NCBI RefSeq assembly: GCF_000425065.1
Contig: NZ_AULB01000045.1
Location: 1-37,294 of the forward strand
Direction: 5' to 3'
DNA: 37,294 bases
Origin: Actinomadura rifamycini DSM 43936
GTDB taxonomy: Bacteria > Actinomycetota > Actinomycetes > Streptosporangiales > Streptosporangiaceae
The notes beneath the pieces were generated by a model. It was not told the DNA's origin. It searched no databases and saw only the letters and a list, made by a program, of their open reading frames with translations. The position numbers and the translations under genes are program-made. Positions 31,790-37,294 of the stretch are shown piece after piece (the first letter of the stretch is position 1; the number at the start of each line of letters is the position of its first letter).

Positions 31790-32971
31790 ATGACTTCGCG
31801 CACTTCCTCCCGGCACGCGCGGTTCGCGGTCCTCCTGCTCCATTCGGTCGTCACGCAGTTGCTCACGTTCGTCCTGCGTCCGACCATGACCTACCGCGCC
31901 ATGGAGCTCGGCGTCCCGGACGCCGCGCTCGGCATCGTGGCCGCGAGCTTCGCCTTCGCGCCCCTCGTCCTCGCCATCCCCGCCGGACGACTGGTCGACG
32001 GGGTCGGCGAACGCCGCGTCATGATCGGCGGCGCGCTACTGCTCACCTGCTCGTGCGCCGTGTTCATCGCGGTCGGCGGTTCCGCGGGCGGCCTGTTCGC
32101 CGCCGGGATGCTCCTGGGAGCGGGCCACTTGTGCAGCGTCCTCGGGCAGCAGGCGATGGTCGCGAACACCGCGCCCCGCGGATCCCACGACACCGCGTTC
32201 GGGCACTACACGTTCGCCGCCTCGCTCGGGCAGGCGATCGGCCCCGGCTTCATCGTCGTCTTCGGCGGGCACCGGGCCGTCCCCGACACCGGCGCGATCT
32301 TCCGCTGGTCCACGGCGGTCGCCGCCGCCCTCATCGTCCTGAGCCTGGCGCTGCCCGGACGGCCTCCCGCGCGCACCACGTCCTGCGAGACCGCGGCCGG
32401 CATCGGCTCGCTGCTCCGGCTGCCCGGACTCGTCCACGCGCTCACCACGAGCTGCATCGTCCTGGCGGCCGTCGACATCACCCTGGCCTACCTCCCGGCG
32501 CTCGGTGCCGAACGCGGCCTGTCGTCCGGATCCGTCGGCGCGCTGCTCGCCCTGCGCGGCCTCGCCTCCATGGCGTCGCGGCTGTTCCTCGGCCGGCTCA
32601 CCCGCCTCCTCGGCCGGCGGCGCCTCCTGGTCGCGAGCACCCTCGGCGCCGCCGTCGCCATGGCCGCCCTGCCGCTCCCCGTCCCCTTCTGGCTCCTGGC
32701 GGTCCTGCTCGTCGTCGCCGGGGCGGGACTGGGCGTCGGGCAGCCCGTGACCATGTCGTGGCTCGCAGAGTCCGCGCCCCCGGGGCTGCGCGGCCGCGCC
32801 ATGTCGCTGCGCCTGGTCGGCAACCGCACCGGGCAGATCATCGTCCCCGGAGCGGCCGGCCTGCTCGCGGCCGGTCTCGGGGCGGGCGGCGTCCTGTGCG
32901 CCGCCGCCGCGGGCCTCGGCTGGGCCGGTCTCCTGGCCCGCCGCCTCCCCACCGGCCCCCCGACCCCCTAG
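31790..32971 (+). CDS. MFS transporter
   Basis: 393 residues, about 12 transmembrane helices. The A-like motif after helix 2 is GRLVDGVGERRVMIGG, and a second-half counterpart is GRLTRLLGRRRLLVAS. No substrate group is recognised. The ATG at 31790 lies 14 bp after the GntR stop with no strong RBS of its own; upstream in-frame sequence is antisense-like. Position between the regulator and rraA, and opposite an ABC importer, suggests a second uptake route or export of a pathway by-product. Confidence 0.85.
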   Translation: MTSRTSSRHARFAVLLLHSVVTQLLTFVLRPTMTYRAMELGVPDAALGIVAASFAFAPLVLAIPAGRLVDGVGERRVMIGGALLLTCSCAVFIAVGGSAGGLFAAGMLLGAGHLCSVLGQQAMVANTAPRGSHDTAFGHYTFAASLGQAIGPGFIVVFGGHRAVPDTGAIFRWSTAVAAALIVLSLALPGRPPARTTSCETAAGIGSLLRLPGLVHALTTSCIVLAAVDITLAYLPALGAERGLSSGSVGALLALRGLASMASRLFLGRLTRLLGRRRLLVASTLGAAVAMAALPLPVPFWLLAVLLVVAGAGLGVGQPVTMSWLAESAPPGLRGRAMSLRLVGNRTGQIIVPGAAGLLAAGLGAGGVLCAAAAGLGWAGLLARRLPTGPPTP

Positions 32972-32986
32972 AACAAAGGAGTACCC

Positions 32987-33457
32987 ATGCACATCGTCAC
33001 CGCCGACCTCTACGACGAGCACGGCGACGCGCTCCAGTCCTGCTCGCTCCAGTTCCGCCAGTACGGGCGCCGCCAGGCGTTCCACGGGCTCGTCGCGACC
33101 GTCCGCTGCCACGAGGACAACGTCCTGCTGAAGAACGCCTTGAGCGAGCCGGGCGACGAAAGGGTCCTGGTCGTCGACGGCCAGGGCTCCCTCGACGCGG
33201 CGCTCATGGGCGACCAGATCGCCCGGCTCGCCGCGCGCAACGGCTGGGCGGGCGTGATCATCAACGGCGCCGTCCGCGACACCGCCGTCCTCGCGACCAT
33301 CGCCGTCGGCGTCAAGGCGCTCGGCTCCAACCCCCGCAAGAGCCGGAAGAAGGGCATGGGCGAACGGGACGTCCCCGTCACGTTCGGCGGCGCCGTCTTC
33401 CGCCCCGGCGACGAGGTCTTCAGCGACGAAGACGGCATCCTCGTCGCGCAGGCGTGA
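32987..33457 (+). CDS. RraA-family protein (4-hydroxy-4-methyl-2-oxoglutarate aldolase/oxaloacetate decarboxylase type)
   Basis: 156 residues with RBS AAAGGAG, 15 bp after the MFS gene. The RraA fold is evident: LVVDGQGSLDAALMGDQIAR, then GVIINGAVRDTAVLATIAVG, then VFSDEDGILV. The Arg97-Asp98 pair (AVRD) and the GDQ loop, which form the metal-pyruvate site in HMG/CHA aldolases and oxaloacetate decarboxylases of this family, are retained. A catalytic role therefore fits better than the RNase E-inhibitor role of E. coli RraA. It could cleave a 4-carboxy-4-hydroxy-2-oxo acid or decarboxylate oxaloacetate made by the divergent operon. Confidence 0.88.
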   Translation: MHIVTADLYDEHGDALQSCSLQFRQYGRRQAFHGLVATVRCHEDNVLLKNALSEPGDERVLVVDGQGSLDAALMGDQIARLAARNGWAGVIINGAVRDTAVLATIAVGVKALGSNPRKSRKKGMGERDVPVTFGGAVFRPGDEVFSDEDGILVAQA

Positions 33458-33459
33458 CG

Positions 33460-33476
33460 GGGGACGCCCGGTCCCC
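33460..33476 (+). terminator. Hairpin after rraA
   Basis: GGGGAC-5nt-GTCCCC, a 6-bp perfect stem, starts 3 bp after the stop at 33457. It probably closes the GntR-MFS-RraA transcript. Confidence 0.45.
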
Positions 33477-33524
33477 GGCAAGCCCGCGCGCGGCGGCCCC
33501 GGCCTCAGACGAGGCGAGGCGGCA

Positions 33525-33767
33525 TCAGCGCAGTTTCGTTGCCGCCCTGCGCCCGGCCGCCCGCAGGTGGGCCCGGTGAACGGCGGTGCGCCGCACCTCC
33601 GGGTAGTCGATGCCGATCGCGGAGCCGTCCAGGATGCCGAGGAGGGCGTCCACCACGTGCCCGACCAGGGCGTTCCCCGAACCGTGCGCGATGAGCGCGT
33701 CTCGCGACGTGACCGCTTCCGCGGAAGCGATGACCGCCCACAGCAGCCGGACGCGGGCAACCTCGCC
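33525..33767 (-). pseudogene. C-terminal fragment of a GntR/FCD-type regulator
   Basis: The minus frame ending at 33525 reads LIAHGSGNALVGHVVDALLG, then DYPEVRRTAVHRAHLRAAGR. The first part resembles the ASGN helix and the second the final HRAIL-type helix of FCD-domain GntR regulators. No DNA-binding part is present, and the sequence upstream (higher coordinates) belongs to an IS481 remnant. Confidence 0.4.
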
Positions 33768-33789
33768 ACGGCCCTCGTTTTCGACGGCC

Positions 33790-34146
33790 GACTGGTCGCG
33801 TACGTCGCCGCAGGTGGAGGAGCGGGTGGGGGCCGCCCGCCATGAGCTGCGGGCCGGGCCCGACTAAATCGCCGCCACTGGCGTGCCGGCCCGGGTCACC
33901 CGCATCTTGCGCCGCCACATCCCCGTCTTGGTCGCCTGCGACCCGCTCACCGGACGGCAGATCCGCGCCACCCCCATGAGCACCCGCCGCTACGAGCACC
34001 CCGAACCGGGCGCGATGATCCACCTGGACGTCAAGAAACTCGGTCGCATCCCCGACGGCGGCGGCCGGCGGATCGACGGCCGCAGCGAGACCGTGCGCGG
34101 ATTCGCGGTCGCGAAACTCCGGCGTTTCAACACCCGCCAGGGGTAA
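33790..34146 (+). pseudogene. IS481-family transposase, N-terminal/central fragment
   Basis: VEERVGAARHELRAGPD, a TAA stop at about 33865, then IAATGVPARVTRILRRH continue one another in the same frame and match the helix-turn-helix part of IS481 transposases. CDPLTGRQIRATP and IHLDVKKLGRIPDGGG follow (first catalytic Asp region). The frame loses similarity after about 34110, so the rest of the DDE core is missing. Confidence 0.7.
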
Positions 34147-34247
34147 GCATTTTTGTCCTCTACGGAAAGCGTCGCCGTTTAGATCGCCACCTTAATCGCC
34201 CATCGGGCCGATTTATTGCTGCGTGTCTGTCGCGAAGCCGTGGCCAG

Positions 34248-34360
34248 TTAGACCTTTTCTCGCGGGGTGATATTGGCAAGTTTCTCGTAGCAGGTGATGG
34301 CGGCGGCGAGGGCAAGGCAAGGGTGGTCAGCGTCCCGCCGCTGCAGCTCGAACGTCGGGA
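34248..34360 (-). pseudogene. IS5-type transposase, extreme C-terminal remnant
   Basis: The last about 35 codons of a minus-strand frame (ADHPCLALAAAITCYEKLAN) match the common C-terminus of IS5-group transposases. Everything upstream is lost or mutated. It differs in sequence from the intact IS5-family gene at 36388-37158. The stretches 34147-34247 and 34361-34574 hold nothing I recognise. Confidence 0.5.
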
Positions 34361-34574
34361 TCAACCGAAACGATCGTCCACAACTCTCACGGCGCCAATC
34401 GGATCGCAAGATTCGACGCCAGAACCGAGCACCCTCCGGCAACTCGCCTCATCTCCCACCTGGGACGCGCTCTTGGGCTTCTCGGCGGGGAGAGGCCATT
34501 ATGGAACTTTCTTCTCAATTCTCAGCCGCAATTCGACCAGCCGGTTCTCTCGCTTCCCTCGCCCCGGGCCTCAA

Positions 34575-35417
34575 TCAGAGATCGTTGCGGTGGCTGCCGG
34601 GCAGTCGGACCTCGGCGGTCACCGGCAGGTGGTCGGAGGCGCCGGGGTCGGCCGTGACCACTGCGGCCGTCCGGGTGACCACCGACGAGGACGTGAGCAC
34701 GTAGTCGATCCGGGCTGTGGGGTTCTCGCTGTTGTAGGTGTGCCCGGCGCCCACGCCGCGCTCGACCCAGGAATCGGCCATCTCGTCGGTGAGGGCGCGG
34801 ATCTCGGCCGACTCGGGGGTCGCGTTGAGGTCGCCCAGCAGCACGAACGAGTGCTCGGGGTTGCCGATCAGTTCCTCGATCGCGGTGACTTGCGCGAGCC
34901 GTTCGGCGGCGTTGTTGTGCTGCAGGTGGGTGTTGTAGACGGTCAGCGGGACGCCCCGCACCCGGATGCGGGCTCGCAGTAGGCCGCGCTGCTCACCGTC
35001 GTCGAACCGGGGGAGCAGGGTGTTGTCCCAGTCGAGGATCGGGCTCTGGGTCAGGATCGCGGTCCCGTACTGGCGGCGCGGTTCGCCGGGCCGCTCCGGG
35101 TCGCGGTCGAGGTTGGCCCCGTACACCACGTGCATGCGGAGCCGGCGCGCCAGCCAGGACGCCTGGTCGACGAAGTCGCTGCGCTGCGACCAGTGCCGGT
35201 CGACCTCCTGGAGCCCGACGACCTGGGAGTCGGCCCCCTGGATGACCCGGGCGATGCGTTCCAGGTCGAGTTTCCCGTCAGTGCCCTGTCCGTGGTGGAT
35301 GTTGAAGGTCATCACGGTCAAGGCCCTTGGCTTGGGCCGGGCAGCGGCCGGCGCGGTGAACTGACCCACGATCACCACCGTAAACAACATCGTCACCAGA
35401 AAACGGCTTGCGCGCAT
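34575..35417 (-). CDS. Secreted endonuclease/exonuclease/phosphatase (EEP)-family protein
   Basis: 280 residues. A Sec signal peptide (FLVTMLFTVVIVGQFTAPAA, cleavage near residue 27) precedes an EEP domain of the DNase I/sphingomyelinase/inositol-phosphatase superfamily. Catalytic and metal motifs are TVMTFNIHHGQG (N39), VVGLQEVDRHW (E71), YNTHLQHNN, LGDLNATPES and GASDHLPVTAEV (final Asp-His). The ATG at 35417 has GAGGAGG 6 bp upstream. The substrate (phosphodiester lipid, inositol phosphate or nucleic acid) cannot be deduced; the short form with GQGTDG is common in actinomycete exported phosphodiesterases. It diverges from the glyoxalase-fold gene across a 286-bp gap. Confidence 0.9.
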   Translation of the reverse strand: MRASRFLVTMLFTVVIVGQFTAPAAARPKPRALTVMTFNIHHGQGTDGKLDLERIARVIQGADSQVVGLQEVDRHWSQRSDFVDQASWLARRLRMHVVYGANLDRDPERPGEPRRQYGTAILTQSPILDWDNTLLPRFDDGEQRGLLRARIRVRGVPLTVYNTHLQHNNAAERLAQVTAIEELIGNPEHSFVLLGDLNATPESAEIRALTDEMADSWVERGVGAGHTYNSENPTARIDYVLTSSSVVTRTAAVVTADPGASDHLPVTAEVRLPGSHRNDL

Positions 35418-35703
35418 CAACGCCTCCTCGATCATCGACCGCGCGCAAGCGTGCTCCAGCCTCATGAAAACCAGGCGAACGGCAAGGAGACCGTTCTTGT
35501 CCGGACGACGGCGCCTCGCTGCCTACTCGAACCGCGAGCAGGCCGACGTGAACCAGATCGGTGGATGCCCTCGGCGTATCCAGCCTCTGGTCGTGGAACG
35601 GTTCGGCGGTGATACCGATGAAGCGACGGTCTGCCTCCGTCAGATGAGTTCCGGTCATGGGAGTGGTCTGAGTTCCGAAACGGCTGAGGAGGGTGGTGTC
35701 CGA

Positions 35704-36039
35704 GTGGACTTGTACTGCGTCATGCCGGTAAGTGACCGGACCGAGGCACTGGAGTGGTTCGAGGTGTTCTTCGGGCGCGCCGCGGACGAGGTCATCGGCG
35801 ATGAGTACCTGTGGCGCGTCGGTGAGAACGCGTGGATCGTCGTCGACGAGCGGGCCGAGCGGGTAGGCGGTGCCGTGATCACGTTGGGTGTGACCGACCT
35901 CGACGACATCCTGGCCCGCCTCGCCGCGCGCGGCATCGGGCACGAACCGGTGGAGACCTACGGCAACGGCGTGCGCCACGTCGTCGTGCTGGACCCCGAC
36001 GGGAACAGTCTGTCGCTCGCCGAGGCCCCCGCCCAGTAG
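35704..36039 (+). CDS. Glyoxalase/VOC-superfamily protein
   Basis: About 111 residues, one vicinal-oxygen-chelate module: LYCVMPVSDRTEALEWFEVF, then ITLGVTDLDDILARLAARGI and VVVLDPDGNSLSLAEAP. Size and motifs match stand-alone VOC proteins, which include lyases, dioxygenases and resistance proteins. The GTG at 35704 (GAGGAGGGTGG upstream) fits the domain start; the longer frame to 35464 has no homology. Function unknown. The stretch 36040-36228 downstream holds no gene I can support. Confidence 0.8.
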   Translation: MDLYCVMPVSDRTEALEWFEVFFGRAADEVIGDEYLWRVGENAWIVVDERAERVGGAVITLGVTDLDDILARLAARGIGHEPVETYGNGVRHVVVLDPDGNSLSLAEAPAQ

Positions 36040-36228
36040 GCCACAGATCGGGGATGTGGGACAGCCCGCCAAGCGTCGCCCGACTGTCACTGGCCGGCTT
36101 TTCGCCGAATACGGCGTCACCAGCGCGCGCGGGCACGCCGTCGATCCGAGGCGCTCGGCGCTGAAGGTTCGATCACCGGGCTCAGTGCCAGATAATCGTC
36201 TGCCATCACGTAAATGAAAGTGAGGGCG

Positions 36229-36377
36229 ATGAGCGAGTGGAATCCGTGGACGGTCAAGCCTGACGCCGAGCGGGACCGGTGGCAGTTCACCCCACTGCAG
36301 GGCGTCGGGCCCCTCGCCTTCGGGATGAGCAAGGACGAGACGGCGGCCGCGCTCGGCGTCCGCCTGGACGACCTCAG
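36229..36377 (+). pseudogene. 5' fragment of an unknown gene cut by the IS5-family element
   Basis: An ATG with GTGAGGGCG upstream opens a frame of about 50 codons (SEWNPWTVKPDAERDRWQFT, then GVGPLAFGMSKDETAAALG). It looks like the start of a small actinobacterial protein of unknown function and runs directly into the IS at 36378. No continuation is found after position 98 at the other contig end. Confidence 0.55.
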
Positions 36378-37294
36378 TGACCCTTTTTCAACGTGCGTTG
36401 AGCTCGCGGTTCTGGAGGACGTGGATGGCCTTGGCCAGGTGACCGGCTCGATGCGGGCAGCAACGCAGCTTGGTCAGGATCTTCCAGTTCTTCAGCTGGG
36501 CGTTGGCGCGTTCGCCGGGCCCGCGGAGCTTGGCGTGGGAGCGGTTGGCGTCCTTGAGTGGCTCGGGCTTGTTCTTGCCTCTGTAGGGCGTCTGGATGTG
36601 CGGATCGGCGCCGACGTAGCCCTTGTCGGCCAGGACCAGGAGCCCGGAGGCGGCCAGTTCACGGACCAGGCCCCAGATCCTGGCGGCCTTCAGGTCGTGG
36701 ACGGAGCCGGGCAGCGGGCCCGACACCCACAGGATGGTCCCGTCCGGCGAGGCGAGGACCTGCAGGTTCATTCCGTGTTTCTTGTGCTTGCCCGAGTAGA
36801 AGGGCCGGTCGGCCTTCACCCGGTCGATCGGGATGAGCGTGCCGTCCAGGACCAGGTACGGCAGGCCGTCCTTGCGGGCCTCGGCCAGTGCCCGGCCGAG
36901 CTTGGGTGAGCGGGCCGACAGCAGCGCGACCGTCTCGTTGACGTATCGCCAGGCGGTGGTGGTCCCGACGCCGAACCCGGCGCCGAGCTGCGCGAACGTT
37001 TCGCCCTTCTTCAAGTACGCCAGCGTCATCAGCGCCTGCATGCCCGCCGTCAGTGCCCGGCCCTTGCTGCCGGCCTGCTTGCGGTGGCGGCCGACGACCC
37101 CGGTCACGTACTGCAGCGTCTGACGCGACAACGGCAGCGAAGAACGGTAGAAAAGCATGTGAAGCCTCTGGTGGGATCGGGCGGTGGTGAGAGACCACCC
37201 GTCCTACCAGGGCTTCTTTACGTTCCAGGGCCCGCCACACCGCCCGCGATCATGATGTGATCACGCACCGTCGGACGCTGCTGGAAAAGGTTCA
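36378..37294 (-). mobile_element. IS5-family insertion sequence at the contig end
   Basis: About 917 bp. Left end TGACCCTTTTTCAAC (36378-36392) and right end, read inward, TGAACCTTTTCCAGC (complement of 37280-37294) match at 12 of 15 positions and are taken as the terminal inverted repeats. The last base of the window is the outermost base of the right repeat. The single transposase gene stops only about 10 bp inside the left end, as is common for compact IS5 elements. Confidence 0.75.
36388..37158 (-). CDS. IS5-family transposase
   Basis: 256 residues, apparently intact. An N-terminal helix-turn-helix (YLKKGETFAQLGAGFGVGTT, then TAWRYVNETVALL) is followed by a DDE domain. The acidic residues are in YLVLDGTLIPIDR, LADKGYVGADPHIQ and GPGERANAQLKNWKIL. 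It is of full length for small IS5-group transposases with the DDE_Tnp_4 type core. The ATG at 37158 begins MLFYRSSLPLSR, and the frame has no lesion, so the element may be mobile. Confidence 0.92.
   Translation of the reverse strand: MLFYRSSLPLSRQTLQYVTGVVGRHRKQAGSKGRALTAGMQALMTLAYLKKGETFAQLGAGFGVGTTTAWRYVNETVALLSARSPKLGRALAEARKDGLPYLVLDGTLIPIDRVKADRPFYSGKHKKHGMNLQVLASPDGTILWVSGPLPGSVHDLKAARIWGLVRELAASGLLVLADKGYVGADPHIQTPYRGKNKPEPLKDANRSHAKLRGPGERANAQLKNWKILTKLRCCPHRAGHLAKAIHVLQNRELNAR

Noticed and set aside
33505..34023. A 172-codon minus-strand ORF
   Set aside because: It spans the IS481 remnant in antisense and has no family features; the credible minus-strand remnant is in a different frame (33525-33767).
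1..37294. Circular plasmid because both ends match
   Set aside because: Not accepted as shown: there is no replication or partition gene, and the shared 97 bp is precisely an IS end, which a repeat-induced assembly break explains as well.

Overview
The window is GC-rich DNA (very strong G/C third-position bias in every convincing reading frame) from an actinomycete. The gene set supports this: a PadR-controlled sulfatase with its formylglycine-generating enzyme, a mycofactocin-type SDR, a Tat-exported cholesterol oxidase, an ECF41-style promoter, and IS110, IS256, IS481, IS630 and IS5 elements of actinobacterial type. A Streptosporangiales/Thermomonosporaceae-like host is a guess. No replication, partition or conjugation gene, tRNA, rRNA or CRISPR array was seen. 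The first 97 bases recur exactly as the last 97, and they are the outer end of an IS5-family element. The window is therefore either a circle cut at an IS or, more likely, a contig bounded by copies of a multicopy IS.

Layout. 1-2130: gene graveyard (IS end, integrase C-terminus, truncated ferredoxin reductase, frameshifted SDR). 2181-5579: sulfatase and PadR regulator (translationally coupled, minus strand), divergent from a formylglycine-generating enzyme. 5671-6757: fragments of an aldo/keto reductase, a GH3 beta-glucosidase and a DHA2-type MFS pump. 7068-11163: secreted lipase plus Tat cholesterol oxidase, divergent from a TetR regulator. 11178-12123: IS630 and MFS remnants. 12220-14979: a 919-residue protein with an M15-like peptidase domain, a 7-blade propeller, a lysozyme-like domain and a 5-blade propeller, with no signal peptide. 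15116-15683: a carboxymuconolactone-decarboxylase-family gene behind a near-perfect ECF41 promoter but lacking the usual cysteine pair. 15967-18477: an IS256 transposase gene split by an intact IS110.

18750-30839 is the metabolic core: ten closely packed minus-strand genes (ABC uptake system, isocitrate/isopropylmalate-type dehydrogenase, Asp/Glu-racemase-like protein, 3-oxo-tetronate kinase OtnK, 3-oxo-tetronate-phosphate decarboxylase OtnC, Ldh-type dehydrogenase, ABM monooxygenase-like protein, aconitase). They diverge from a GntR regulator, an MFS transporter and an RraA-family aldolase/decarboxylase (31068-33457). This reads as one regulon for uptake and breakdown of a hydroxy-carboxylic or aldonic acid. 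The canonical first enzymes of the known tetronate routes (LtnD-type dehydrogenase, OtnI isomerase) are missing and other enzyme families stand in their place. It is the best candidate here for an undescribed pathway.

33525-37294: remnants of a GntR regulator, IS481 and an IS5-like transposase, then a secreted endonuclease/exonuclease/phosphatase-family enzyme, a glyoxalase-fold protein, and an ORF cut by the terminal IS5-family element.
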